57,711 nt of DNA from Bdellovibrionales bacterium (GCA_023301025.1 JALZUR010000025.1:1-57711); one strand, 5' to 3'; positions 1 through 9,103 are shown, counted from the stretch's first letter. Numbers and translations are program-made. Notes: generated by a model from the letters alone, not told the origin.

Positions 1-1472
1 TCTTTAACTAAACTATAGGCCTCTTGCGAGCAGCTTAAAGAAACAACTCTTACACCTGGAATTGAAGACACCATAGCGTAATAACTTAAAGCTTGATGAG
101 ACGCTCCATCAGCAGCATCTTGAAAGCCTGTGTGAGAATACACTGCAATAACTGGCGATTGAGAAAGATTAGCCATTGTTAACGGCAAAGCCCCTTTTGT
201 TACTCCAAACTGCGCAAATGTGTCTACAACGGGTATAAAGCCATTTTTAGACAAACCAGAAGCAAGGCTTACCATGTTTGATTCGGCAACTCCGATGTCT
301 ATAGAACTGTCCGGAAATTCTTTTCTAAAGGCTGCCATACCTGTTGAACCATGAAGATCACAAGAGACTGACATTAAAGGAAAGCCTTCATTTTTAAGCT
401 CAATAAAAGCTTTAGATAATCCCATTTGAATTTTTTCATGTATCACATCTTCAGATAGCTTTGTGGGTTTTTTAAGTATGCGCGATTCAATTTCAGAGAT
501 CCATGACTCAAAATCTAGTGGAAGTTCTTTTTCATAAACTTCTTTTACCATCTCCCGCAGCCCATCAGGAGTTTTAAGAGGAAAGCCGTGACCACCACTT
601 TTAGACTCTTCAGATTTTTTATGCCCTTTACCTTTAACAGTTTTAAAGTGAATCGCTATTGGTTTTGTTGGATCTGCTTTAGACTCTTCAATAGATTCTG
701 TTAGGACATCATAAATTTTTGTAAGATCATGCCCATCAATATTTTGCTTTAAAGTCCAGCCTAATGTTTTTAAAGAGTTAAATGTTGGAGACATTGAAAA
801 ACTGTCTTCATCAATACGACCAGAAAGTTTTGTATTGTTGTCAGAAATTAAAAGTATAAAAGGATTCATTTTACCCTTTTTAGCTAAACCAGGAATACTT
901 GCGAAAGCTTCTTTAGCCTCACCTTCCATAGCAGCACCATCAGAAAGTGTTACAACTGTAACGCGATCATTTTCTTTTAATTTATCGCCAACACATAAAC
1001 CTTGAGCTGGACCGATGCTTGAACCAAGTGGACCATTAGAAATCAGCACTCCTTCTGGAAAAAGATGAGACTCCCCATGACCTGTAAGTGGGCTTTCAAT
1101 AGATCTAAAAAGCTTTAAATCTGCAATTTTTAAATCTGCAAAACCATAAAGTGCTTTTAAAGCGTAAAGACCGTTTTCACAGTGACCGGCATCATTAATC
1201 AAATTGTAGTCTCTATCCCAAGTGTTAGGGCTACTGTAAGCAAGAGCATAAAGAACAGAGTTTATTTCAGCTAGTGCTGAAGGGCCACCGAAGTGACTAG
1301 CAGCACCGCCCATAACAGCCTCCATATCCATAAGAGAAACTAAGGCTCTCACAGCCTTTGGGTCAGCAACTTGAAGTTCTGGCTGGTCGTTTGAACCTGA
1401 AACAGAAGTAGAAAAGTTTGATAGAAGCTTTTTAGGTTTTGAAAGCTTAGATTTTAAGCTAAATGGATTCAT
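1..1472 (-). CDS. tkt: transketolase, 3' end outside window
   Basis: Transketolase moves two-carbon ketol units between sugar phosphates in the pentose phosphate pathway, using thiamine diphosphate. The minus strand reads open from an ATG at 1472 to the window edge, about 490 codons, so roughly the last 150 residues of a usual 650-residue enzyme are missing. Visible motifs are NDAGHCENGLYALKAL and PLTGHGESHLFPEG near the start, the cofactor segment LSDGAAMEGEAKEAFA, and SDNNTKLSGRID after it. The later segment VDTFAQFGVTKGALP and SHTGFQDAADGASHQAL matches the pyrimidine-binding domain. GDG of classical enzymes reads SDG here. Divergent from the adenosine deaminase-like gene, with a 244-base spacer. 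Confidence 0.9.
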   Translation of the reverse strand, partial: MNPFSLKSKLSKPKKLLSNFSTSVSGSNDQPELQVADPKAVRALVSLMDMEAVMGGAASHFGGPSALAEINSVLYALAYSSPNTWDRDYNLINDAGHCENGLYALKALYGFADLKIADLKLFRSIESPLTGHGESHLFPEGVLISNGPLGSSIGPAQGLCVGDKLKENDRVTVVTLSDGAAMEGEAKEAFASIPGLAKKGKMNPFILLISDNNTKLSGRIDEDSFSMSPTFNSLKTLGWTLKQNIDGHDLTKIYDVLTESIEESKADPTKPIAIHFKTVKGKGHKKSEESKSGGHGFPLKTPDGLREMVKEVYEKELPLDFESWISEIESRILKKPTKLSEDVIHEKIQMGLSKAFIELKNEGFPLMSVSCDLHGSTGMAAFRKEFPDSSIDIGVAESNMVSLASGLSKNGFIPVVDTFAQFGVTKGALPLTMANLSQSPVIAVYSHTGFQDAADGASHQALSYYAMVSSIPGVRVVSLSCSQEAYSLVK

Positions 1473-1716
1473 AATTATTTACCTACAAATTGTTACGTTT
1501 TAAGTCTTAAGTTTATGTCAAAATATAAATTTACAAGAGCCAATCAGTTGACCAATAACATGAAAGATTGTTCAGTTTAAGCCTTAACCATGTTGTGAAT
1601 TTTTGTTTTAGCGCAGTTGCTAAGATTTCTGTATAAGACCTTATGATAAGACTTAAAATAATAAAAACTTAAATCAACAAGGCTAAAAAAACCATACTAT
1701 TAAAGGACTTAAAAAA

Positions 1717-2721
1717 ATGAATCTATTAGAGCTCCCTAAAGCAGAACTTCACAGGCATTTAGAACTCTCTTTACGAGATGAAACTATTAAAGAAATAGCT
1801 CCAAGCTTTGGCTTTGACCTTAGTAAAGAAGGTGCTTTTGAACATCATTTTAAAATTCTCTCCCCCATGAAAGATTTAGGCTCTGCTCTTCACAAATTTT
1901 TAGACACACAAAAACTTTTAGCAAGTACTGAAATACTAGAAAGAATTGCATTTGAAGCTTGTGAAGACGCGTTTAAAAAAGAAGGGATAAGAGTCTTAGA
2001 GCTTAGATACGCACCTACATTCGTAGCTCTTGATCACCCAAATCTTTCGTTTGATTCCATACATGAAGCTTTTATGAAAGGTATTAAAGCCGCTGAAAAA
2101 GAGTTTCCAATGGCTGTTGGTATGATTGGGATTTTGCAAAGAATTTTACCAGTTGAAGACAATCTTAGAGTCATGAACTTTATGGTTGATCAAAAAGAAG
2201 ATTTTGTGGGAGTAGACTTAGCGGATAATGAAGTTGGATTTGACCCTACTCCATTTGCACCATGTTTTGATTTGGCAAAAAAACACGATTTAAAAATTAC
2301 AATTCATGCAGGTGAAGCTCAAGAAAAAGGATCTGAAAAAAATATACTAGAATCTGTAAATAAACTTCATGCTTCACGCATTGGTCATGGCATTCAGTGC
2401 CATAGAGATGAAGAAGTTTTAAACTTTGTTGTTGAAAAGCAAATTCCACTTGAGGTTTGTCCTACGAGTAATATACTTACAGGTGCCGTTTCTTCTATTG
2501 AAGAACACCCCATTAGGAAATTAATTGATAAAGGTTGTTTTGTAACCTTAAGCTCTGACGATCCAGGTATATTCAATCAGGACACTTTAGAAGATTACCA
2601 ACTGCTACTTGATAAAAATATTCTTACTTTTGAAGAGCTTAAAGATTGCTCTAATAGAGCGGCTCGTGCTTCGTTTATTTCAAAAGAGAAGGTTCAAAAG
2701 GCATGGCCCACTCCACTTTAG
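1717..2721 (+). CDS. adenosine deaminase family protein
   Basis: A zinc-dependent purine (deoxy)nucleoside or adenine deaminase of the metal-dependent hydrolase superfamily, 334 residues, the usual length. The metal ligands and catalytic residues are visible: H12 and H14 in LPKAELHRHLELSLR, ITIHAGE in the middle, RIGHGI, PLEVCPTSN, and the metal aspartate in LSSDDPG. The start is an ATG with GGACTT upstream. One oddity: the first metal loop reads HRHLELS where true adenosine deaminases have HLHLDGS, so the substrate pocket differs and adenosine may not be the real substrate. The next gene begins about 45 bases downstream on the same strand. Confidence 0.85.
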   Translation: MNLLELPKAELHRHLELSLRDETIKEIAPSFGFDLSKEGAFEHHFKILSPMKDLGSALHKFLDTQKLLASTEILERIAFEACEDAFKKEGIRVLELRYAPTFVALDHPNLSFDSIHEAFMKGIKAAEKEFPMAVGMIGILQRILPVEDNLRVMNFMVDQKEDFVGVDLADNEVGFDPTPFAPCFDLAKKHDLKITIHAGEAQEKGSEKNILESVNKLHASRIGHGIQCHRDEEVLNFVVEKQIPLEVCPTSNILTGAVSSIEEHPIRKLIDKGCFVTLSSDDPGIFNQDTLEDYQLLLDKNILTFEELKDCSNRAARASFISKEKVQKAWPTPL

Positions 2722-2766
2722 AGAAAAATATTTTTAATTCTAAAAATTTAAAAAAGGACTTAAAAA

Positions 2767-3390
2767 ATTTCTAAAACAAAAAAAGAGCTCCACCTTGCAA
2801 GAAAGATATGGCACATAAGTGGTGTTCTATCTATTTTATACTTTTACGAAAGCCTGCCCTACAAGCAAATGGTTTACTTTGGTGCCTTGATTGTTTTAAT
2901 TCTGGTGCTTATTGATTTTACAAGATTGCAAATACCAAGTCTTAATAGAACTGTTCAATTTTTTATGAAACCTTTCATTAGAGTTGAAGAAAAAACTCAA
3001 CTCTCAGGTTTAAGCTATATGGTTGTTGGTACGTATCTTACAGCTTTACTTTTTCCTAAAGAGGTTGTGTTTTTAAGTTTTATATTTTTAGCACTTGGTG
3101 ACCCAGTAGCTTCTTTTTTTGGAGTTCTCTATGGTCAAAACAAAATTGGTTCTAAGTCTATTGAAGGAACACTCTCTTGTTTTATCATTTGCACTGTTAT
3201 TTCAGCAGCGTACTTTGGCTTTAACAACTTTTTTGGTCATAGAATTTTTATTACCGTTCCACTTGCAGGCCTTATTGGATGCTTAGCTGAACTTATTCAA
3301 ATTAAAAATTTTGATGATAATATGACTCTTCCCCTATTTTCTGGTTTTGGTCTTTGGGTTTTATTTTATATATTCAGTTTCGCCCTCTAG
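2767..3390 (+). CDS. SEC59/DGK/VTE5-family CTP-dependent lipid kinase
   Basis: A polytopic membrane protein of the dolichol kinase, phytol kinase and diacylglycerol kinase family, which phosphorylates a lipid alcohol with CTP. The family signature is clear: ALGDPVASFFGVLYGQNKIG, then KSIEGTLSCF, AGLIGCLAELI, and DDNMTLPLFSGFG. The first in-frame ATG is at 2869, but the conserved N-terminal helix ELHLARKIWHISG lies upstream in the same frame, which is open back to a TAA at 2761. No ATG, GTG or TTG occurs in that part. I start it at ATT 2767, 9 bases after AAGG (2754-2757), giving 207 residues. The alternative is an indel joining it to a 23-codon ATG frame at 2703-2774. Neighbours pssA and asd follow; pssA supports a role in lipid metabolism. 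Confidence 0.75.
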   Translation: MSKTKKELHLARKIWHISGVLSILYFYESLPYKQMVYFGALIVLILVLIDFTRLQIPSLNRTVQFFMKPFIRVEEKTQLSGLSYMVVGTYLTALLFPKEVVFLSFIFLALGDPVASFFGVLYGQNKIGSKSIEGTLSCFIICTVISAAYFGFNNFFGHRIFITVPLAGLIGCLAELIQIKNFDDNMTLPLFSGFGLWVLFYIFSFAL

Positions 3391-3429
3391 CCATTTTAAA
3401 AGTGATCTGACACATGCCTAAGGATATTT

Positions 3430-4215
3430 ATGACACCACCTTCTAAAAAAAAGAGAATTAAAAGTCTTAGCCACACAGACAGATTGGGTGTTGAGATTTA
3501 TGTTCTTCCAAATCTGATCACTACATTAAATATGTTTTTTGGTTGGTTTTGCATAATTAAAACTCTTAAAGGTGAGTTTACAACTGCTGCTTTCGCTATT
3601 GTTGCAGCGGCTGTTTTTGACTTATTAGATGGTAGAGTCGCACGAGTGACCAACACTGAAAGCCCTTTTGGTGCGCAGTATGACTCTTTATGTGATCTTG
3701 TAAGTTTCGGAATTGCCCCCGCTCTACTTTTATTTCATTGGTCTTTAAGTCCATTTGGTAGGATTGGTTGGCTTGCATGCTTTTTTTACACAGCTTGCGG
3801 GGCTTTGAGGCTTGCGCGATTTAATGTCTACACAATTTTAAACGAATATGGAGAACTTGATACGGAAGACTCAAGCAAAAGTCACTTTGTAGGTCTCCCT
3901 ATTCCAATGGCTGCTGGAATTGCAGCAAGTGCCGTACTCGCCTTTAAAGACCTGGGTCTTGTTGCAAATCAAAATATTGGAATTCTTGCTGTTACGTTTT
4001 TAGCGGGTCTTGCTATGGTTTCAAATTTTCCCTACAGGAGCTTTAAAGATCTTGATTTAAAAAGAAGACTTCCTTTTGGGTTCTTAGTCTTTGGCGTTGC
4101 ACTACTTGCCGCAATTGCTGTTCACCCTGAAATCACTTTATTCATAATGTTTGTACTTTACGCTTTGTTAGGCTTAATGGTAGGGGCTTATAAAAAGTTT
4201 TATCTAAAAAGATAA
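3430..4215 (+). CDS. pssA: CDP-diacylglycerol--serine O-phosphatidyltransferase
   Basis: Makes phosphatidylserine, the precursor of phosphatidylethanolamine, from CDP-diacylglycerol and serine in the inner membrane. The CDP-alcohol phosphotransferase motif is complete: D67-G68 and A71-R72 in LLDGRVAR, G81, D85 and D89 in GAQYDSLCDL. The protein has 261 residues with about eight hydrophobic segments and the PssA feature GALRLARFN after the motif, and SHFVGLPIPMAAG, which separates it from phosphatidylglycerophosphate synthase. It has a basic N-terminus (PPSKKKRIK) typical of the type II enzyme. It sits 39 bases after the lipid kinase gene and 13 bases before asd. Confidence 0.92.
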   Translation: MTPPSKKKRIKSLSHTDRLGVEIYVLPNLITTLNMFFGWFCIIKTLKGEFTTAAFAIVAAAVFDLLDGRVARVTNTESPFGAQYDSLCDLVSFGIAPALLLFHWSLSPFGRIGWLACFFYTACGALRLARFNVYTILNEYGELDTEDSSKSHFVGLPIPMAAGIAASAVLAFKDLGLVANQNIGILAVTFLAGLAMVSNFPYRSFKDLDLKRRLPFGFLVFGVALLAAIAVHPEITLFIMFVLYALLGLMVGAYKKFYLKR

Positions 4216-4228
4216 AGAGAGGATATAA

Positions 4229-5197
4229 ATGAAAGTCGGAATTATTGGCTCAACAGGAATGGTTGGAAAGACCCTTATTAAACTTTTAGAAGAACGAGAT
4301 TTTCCAATAGAAGAGTTAAGACCTTTTGCAAGCAAGAAGAGTGAAGGTCAGCTTTTAAAATTTAAAGGCAAGGACTGTAAAATTCAGAGTTTAAGCCATG
4401 AAAGCATTAAAAATTTAAACTTTGTTTTTGTTGCTACTGGAGAAGAAATAAGTAGAGAGTGGACTCCAATACTTAAAAATCAAGGCACTTACGTTATCGA
4501 TAACTCCAGCGCTTTTAGAATGGATCCTGAGACTCCGCTTGTCTGCCCAGAAGTAAACTCGCATCTCATAACAAAAGATAAGTTCGTATACGCAAATCCT
4601 AATTGCTCTACAATTCAATTGGTTGTGCTTTTAAATGCCTTAAATAAACTAAAAGCTTTAACGAGTGTGACTGTATCATCTTATCAAGCTGTTAGTGGTG
4701 CTGGAAAAGAAGCTTTAAAGGAACTGAGTGAGCAATCCCTTGACCCTAAATCTGTTGCTCCTAAATCTTTTCCTACACAAATCGCCTACAACTGCATTCC
4801 TCAAATTGGTGGTTTTGATGATTTAAACTTTACTTCTGAAGAGCAGAAAATCAGATTAGAAACAAAAAAAATTCTAAACCGTAATGATCTTAAAGTAAGT
4901 GCACAAGCCGTTAGAGTGCCTGTACTAAATGGTCACGCTGAAAGTGTTTGGGTGAATTTTAAAGAAAGTGTATCTTTACAAGACATTGAAGCCTCTTTAA
5001 ATGCTCAGGAGGGTTTGCACTATTTAAAAGAGGGATATCATACGCAGATAGAAATCTCTGGAAAAGATGAGGTTTATGTTTCTAGAGTTAGAAAGGACCC
5101 TGATTTTGAAAACCGATGGCTCTTCTGGCTTGTAGCTGACAACATAAGAAAGGGTGCTGCCACAAACTCTATTCAAATTGCTGAGAAACTACTGTAA
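4229..5197 (+). CDS. asd: aspartate-semialdehyde dehydrogenase
   Basis: Reduces aspartyl phosphate to aspartate semialdehyde with NADPH, on the route to lysine, diaminopimelate, threonine and methionine. The N-terminal nucleotide loop GIIGSTGMVGKTL is seen at residues 4-16, and the catalytic cysteine is C126 in YANPNCSTIQ. YQAVSGAGKEAL and the histidine-bearing VPVLNGHAESVWV follow as in the family. Length is 322 residues, slightly short of the usual 330-370. The ATG is preceded by AGAGAGGATAT, a good ribosome binding site. It is the last gene of the plus-strand run from 1717. Confidence 0.93.
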   Translation: MKVGIIGSTGMVGKTLIKLLEERDFPIEELRPFASKKSEGQLLKFKGKDCKIQSLSHESIKNLNFVFVATGEEISREWTPILKNQGTYVIDNSSAFRMDPETPLVCPEVNSHLITKDKFVYANPNCSTIQLVVLLNALNKLKALTSVTVSSYQAVSGAGKEALKELSEQSLDPKSVAPKSFPTQIAYNCIPQIGGFDDLNFTSEEQKIRLETKKILNRNDLKVSAQAVRVPVLNGHAESVWVNFKESVSLQDIEASLNAQEGLHYLKEGYHTQIEISGKDEVYVSRVRKDPDFENRWLFWLVADNIRKGAATNSIQIAEKLL

Positions 5198-5262
5198 TAC
5201 CCTATTTATATACATATGTAGAAAAAAGCATTTAAGTTTTTGACAGGCAATGCCGACTAAAG

Positions 5263-5445
5263 TTGGTGAATTTGTTAAAAAAAACCTTCTGCTTAATAAA
5301 GCTAAGCTCAATTTTTGGGTTGGCTTTTTTTATTGGAAGCTGCAGTTTTGACCCAAGCTCCTCAACATCTGAGTATGCTGAATATGAGGGAATTCACAAC
5401 AGCTTAAGCCTTTCTGCTGGGAACCAAGCTTCACTTAAGAAATGA
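5263..5445 (+). CDS. small predicted lipoprotein
   Basis: A 60-residue product with a lipoprotein signal: basic start, hydrophobic stretch KLSSIFGLAFFIG, and the lipobox IGSC followed by Ser-Phe-Asp-Pro. The mature part is only about 34 residues, rich in serine and with no recognisable domain. The start is uncertain, since TTG 5263, GTG 5266 and TTG 5272 are all in frame with weak ribosome binding sites. A TTGACA lies at 5240-5245 but I find no good matching -10 box. I do not recognise it. Export to a membrane is inferred from the signal alone. Confidence 0.5.
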   Translation: MVNLLKKTFCLIKLSSIFGLAFFIGSCSFDPSSSTSEYAEYEGIHNSLSLSAGNQASLKK

Positions 5446-5539
5446 CAGAAAAAACTATCTTAAACTGCTCAAATTTTCATATTTAAGGGCTTTGACTTAA
5501 ACCTTGTTCAATAGTCTTTGATGATTTAACTTTATAGTA

Positions 5540-7048
5540 ATGAAGTATTCACTTTTTTATCTCATAAGCTTTTTAATGGTGGCTCAAGCTCACTCAGCGG
5601 TTACTAATTTTTTAATAACCAGTGGAACTTCAAATGAATTTGATATTTCATTTGGCAATGACGCCTGGGGTGTAATGGCCGGTCCTAATGAAGACCCTGA
5701 TAATCCTTCAGCTATTGATCCTACCTCAACGTATAACAGTTGTACTCTCCCGACAGCACCTCAAGGAAGCGCTACGTTTCCAATACTTCCTTGTCATGAA
5801 AACCGCGTCGATGGACCGACCTTAATCACAATAACCTTTAATGAAACTGATGATTTTCCGGGAACAAGAAACGCAACAGCCATTTTTACCCAAGTTAATA
5901 CGGACGTAACAAACCCACAGGCCATAGAGCTTGCTGAAAGTCAGACATTATATACAGCAGGACAGCCAGTAACTCTAAATTTTACATGGGCTGATGTTTG
6001 TCAGATCGGTTTTAATGGAAATCTCAATCAAAATGGCCAGTGCCAAAATGCTGCAGGAGAACTTATTAGTGGCACAATTCCTGTAAATATTGGTTTAGAC
6101 AACCAAAGCAACGGGCAGATCTCATCACAACTTGTAAACTTTAGGCTTTACAACCCAGATCCTTCACTTGGCGTTATACCTCTTGGTGATGATGGTACAC
6201 CTTGTGGCTTTGCAAACGCTGCTGACTCTCGCACAGGAGTTTGTGAGATTTTGCCACTTGCTGGAGATGAGGGTGCTTTTTTAGTTGCGTCAGCTGAAGG
6301 CTTTGATGCGACAACAAGATTTGCAGGGCCTGCTATAAGAATTGAAGACAGTTTTGACGGCCAGATAGACAGCCTATCTTATACAGGTATTAGACTTTAC
6401 TTTTTTGAAAGTGCAGATCCGTTAACATACTTTCCTTTTTCAAATGATGCTTTAGTTGTAGATTTGTCTATCAATAATCCAAGTCCTCTTAGTCTTATTG
6501 ACGATGAAGTTTCGGGTTTAACAAACGGAACGACCTATACTGTTTTAGCAGCCAGCATTGATGAGTCAGGAACTGTTTCACAATTTTTTCTCCCCACAAA
6601 TACGGCTGAAGGTGCTGGCTATTGTTCCTCAGGTCTTTGCCCTACTGTAATTCCATCTCAAATTGCTGGGGTTATTGCTGAAAGTGATTGTTTCATTACA
6701 ACAGCCACATACGGAAGCCCGTTTGCCTATCAAGTTAGAAGCTTTCAGGCTTTTAGAGAGCGTTTTTTAAGAAATACATTTTTAGGTGAAAAAATCATAG
6801 ACCTTTACAACAAATTTGGCCCTGTAGCTGCGGTAAAGATCAGATCAAACAAAAGCCTTAAATTGTTCAGCAGTATAACCCTTTACCCATTTTATCTTTT
6901 TTCTAAACTTTCACTTAAAGTGGGTTTATTTTTAAGCTTTATTTTAAGTTTAGGTTTATTACTTTTACTCTTCTTAGTTTACAAATCGATTTTACGTAAA
7001 AAAAAATTTTATGGCTTAAAATCTTTTAATAAGGCTTTAATCAAATGA
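5540..7048 (+). CDS. exported CFI-box-CTERM protein
   Basis: An exported protein of 502 residues with a signal peptide ending about AQAHSA (residue 20), a cysteine-containing extracellular part, and a C-terminal element starting at C384: CFITTATYGSPFAYQVRSF, followed by FRERFLRN, LGEKIIDLYNKFGP and a transmembrane helix near residues 455-482 with a basic tail. This matches the CFI-box-CTERM region, a recurring C-terminal module of unknown function in secreted bacterial proteins, so the C-terminus is probably membrane-anchored or sorted. The body (about residues 25-380) resembles no family I can name; it has regular cysteine pairs, which suggests a beta-rich fold with disulfides. The stop overlaps the next start by 4 bases (ATGA), which implies translational coupling with the barrel-like protein. 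Confidence 0.75.
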   Translation: MKYSLFYLISFLMVAQAHSAVTNFLITSGTSNEFDISFGNDAWGVMAGPNEDPDNPSAIDPTSTYNSCTLPTAPQGSATFPILPCHENRVDGPTLITITFNETDDFPGTRNATAIFTQVNTDVTNPQAIELAESQTLYTAGQPVTLNFTWADVCQIGFNGNLNQNGQCQNAAGELISGTIPVNIGLDNQSNGQISSQLVNFRLYNPDPSLGVIPLGDDGTPCGFANAADSRTGVCEILPLAGDEGAFLVASAEGFDATTRFAGPAIRIEDSFDGQIDSLSYTGIRLYFFESADPLTYFPFSNDALVVDLSINNPSPLSLIDDEVSGLTNGTTYTVLAASIDESGTVSQFFLPTNTAEGAGYCSSGLCPTVIPSQIAGVIAESDCFITTATYGSPFAYQVRSFQAFRERFLRNTFLGEKIIDLYNKFGPVAAVKIRSNKSLKLFSSITLYPFYLFSKLSLKVGLFLSFILSLGLLLLLFLVYKSILRKKKFYGLKSFNKALIK

Positions 7049-7842
7049 GTTTTTTAAATAAAAAAAGTATTATTAAAGTATTTTTTGCACTTCTTATGAT
7101 TGCGTTAAGCTCAAACGTCGATGCTCAAGTGGCCGATAGCTCCACTTCAAAAGATGGCAAATATATCTACCATCCTAATCAAGAAAAAGGTCTCTATAAA
7201 ATAAACAAAAATGGAGAGTATCTTTACAAATACAAAAAATCAAAACTCCATGGCTTTATTCATCTAAAAGGTGGGCTCTACAATTTTGAAAATTTCCCGA
7301 CAGATGTTGAAGGGCTTCAATTTGAAGACTTTTATGATTCAAATAATGCCACAACATTTCTTATTGAATACGACTGGCCTATTTTTAAAAAATTTCAATC
7401 GTTAAGTCTTAAATTTACAGGTGGTTTTTCTTACAACAGAGGGCGAGGCAAATTTGTAGACAGTACAATAGATACTCCTGTTCAAGAGCGATATACATTC
7501 TGGTTCTTCCCGGTTGGAGTAGGCCTAACCTATAAGTTAAAGTTTATCTCTAACCAGATTTTTCTGCCTTATGTCCACGCCTCACTTAACTATAATCTTA
7601 TGGCTGAATACAAAGAAGATTTTGAATCTTTTGAGTACTTGGGTATTCTTGGTGCAAATGCCGCTGCTGGTGTGTCAATAAATATGGGTTGGTTTGAACG
7701 CCTCACAGCCCTTCAACTTGATCAAGACTTTGGAATCAACAATGTCTACTTAAGTTTTGAAGCGCGCCAAGTAGTAAGTTTTGAAGCGAACAATGACATC
7801 AACGGATTTGTATTTCTTGGTGGTTTCAGCTTTGAATATTGA
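7045..7842 (+). CDS. predicted outer-membrane beta-barrel protein
   Basis: A 265-residue exported protein with a signal peptide cleaved after about SSNVDA-Q. The mature part shows alternating hydrophobic and polar residues with aromatic girdles (FLIEYDWPIF, LSLKFTGGFSYNRG, YTFWFFPVGVGLTYKL) and ends FVFLGGFSFEY, a terminal aromatic like that recognised by the barrel assembly machinery. These point to a small outer-membrane barrel, but no family is recognisable. It overlaps the CFI-box gene by 4 bases upstream, so the two may work as an envelope pair. The truA gene follows at once. Confidence 0.6.
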   Translation: MSFLNKKSIIKVFFALLMIALSSNVDAQVADSSTSKDGKYIYHPNQEKGLYKINKNGEYLYKYKKSKLHGFIHLKGGLYNFENFPTDVEGLQFEDFYDSNNATTFLIEYDWPIFKKFQSLSLKFTGGFSYNRGRGKFVDSTIDTPVQERYTFWFFPVGVGLTYKLKFISNQIFLPYVHASLNYNLMAEYKEDFESFEYLGILGANAAAGVSINMGWFERLTALQLDQDFGINNVYLSFEARQVVSFEANNDINGFVFLGGFSFEY

Positions 7843-7844
7843 CC

Positions 7845-8618
7845 ATGAGAGTCAAACTTCACTTAAGCTATGATGGGACAAGCTACTATGGCTGGCAAAA
7901 ACAAAAAGACCCACAGTTAAAAACCATTCAAAGTGAGCTTGAAAATGCTTTGTTCAGCCTTTGTCGTCTAAAACCAAAAACACAAGGCTCTGGTAGAACA
8001 GACAGAGGGGTTCATGCTCTAGATCAAGTGGTGCACTTTGATTTGCCTGAAGACTTTAATTTCTCTAATTTTGATTGGGTAAGGGGACTAAATAGATACC
8101 TTTTAGAAGATATTAGAGTCTGGTCAGCCTCATTAGTCTCTAGTGATTTTCATGCCACAAGGTCTGCTCTTTCAAAAGCCTATATCTATCAAATTCAAGA
8201 TGGGTGCACACCAAACCCTTTAATTTCAAGATACACCCATTGTGTCAGTCAAAAGCTAAATTTAGAGTATCTAAAAGAGATTTCAAAGCCCTTAATAGGA
8301 ACACATGACTTTTCAAGCTTTCAAAGTGTAGGAACAGAGCTTTTTACCCCTGTAAGGACTCTAAACAGCATAGAGTGGATCAGAAAAGATGAGCATCTAG
8401 TTGAGTTTCATATCTCTGGCAGTGGGTTTCTCAAGCAAATGGTTAGAAATATTTTAGGAACGCTACTTCATCAGTATTGGCTTAAACCTTTTAAAAAAAC
8501 AGATCTTGTAGAACTTTTAGATCAAAAAGATCGCACAAAGGCTTTTGGGACTGCACCCGCTAAAGGGCTAACACTTTCTAAAGTCATCTACCCCAAAAAC
8601 TTGACATTAAGCTCTTAA
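7845..8618 (+). CDS. truA: tRNA pseudouridine(38-40) synthase
   Basis: Converts uridines 38-40 in the anticodon arm of many tRNAs to pseudouridine. The catalytic aspartate is D53 in SGRTDRGVHALDQ, and the family segments YDGTSYYGWQ, DFHATRSALSKAYIYQI and SGSGFLKQMVRNILGTL are present. I place the start at ATG 7845. An in-frame TTG at 7839 overlaps the previous stop codon and would add two residues. Length is 257 residues from the ATG, normal for the family. rplM and rpsI follow on the same strand. Confidence 0.95.
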   Translation: MRVKLHLSYDGTSYYGWQKQKDPQLKTIQSELENALFSLCRLKPKTQGSGRTDRGVHALDQVVHFDLPEDFNFSNFDWVRGLNRYLLEDIRVWSASLVSSDFHATRSALSKAYIYQIQDGCTPNPLISRYTHCVSQKLNLEYLKEISKPLIGTHDFSSFQSVGTELFTPVRTLNSIEWIRKDEHLVEFHISGSGFLKQMVRNILGTLLHQYWLKPFKKTDLVELLDQKDRTKAFGTAPAKGLTLSKVIYPKNLTLSS

Positions 8619-8665
8619 AAACATAGATCATAAGCTTTGTAAATTATCTAATTTAGGCAGGATAT

Positions 8666-9103
8666 ATGAAAACTTGGAATGCAAAACCACAAGAAGTGGA
8701 ACGTAAATGGTGGGTCGTTGATGCCACTGATCAAACCCTAGGACGACTAGCCACTCAAATTGCTATGACACTTAGAGGTAAAGATAAACCCCAATTCACC
8801 CCACACGTGGATACTGGTGATTTTGTGGTTGTTCTTAATTCTGAAAAGATCAATATCAAAGGTAACAAAGCCAACAGCAAAATGTACTACCGTCACACGG
8901 GCTACTTTGGAGGTTTAAAAGAAACCACTTATAAAGATATGCTTGATAAAGATCCTGGTTTTATCATTCAAAATGCTGTTAAAGGAATGCTTCCAAAAAA
9001 CAAGCTTTCCAACCAAATCATTAAAAAATTAAAAATCTATAAAGGCAGTGAACATCCGCATGATTCACAGCAGCCTCAACTTATGTCTTTAAAGGAGTCT
9101 TAA
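8666..9103 (+). CDS. rplM: 50S ribosomal protein L13
   Basis: Large-subunit ribosomal protein L13, 145 residues, an early assembly protein. Visible family segments are the start MKTWNAKPQEVERKWWVVDA, LGRLATQIAMTLRGKDKP and the end region NKLSNQIIKKLKIYKGSEHPH. The start ATG follows GGCAGGATAT. The rpsI gene starts 3 bases after its stop; this pairing is nearly universal in bacteria. I see no L13 leader structure in the short gap after truA. Confidence 0.98.
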   Translation: MKTWNAKPQEVERKWWVVDATDQTLGRLATQIAMTLRGKDKPQFTPHVDTGDFVVVLNSEKINIKGNKANSKMYYRHTGYFGGLKETTYKDMLDKDPGFIIQNAVKGMLPKNKLSNQIIKKLKIYKGSEHPHDSQQPQLMSLKES

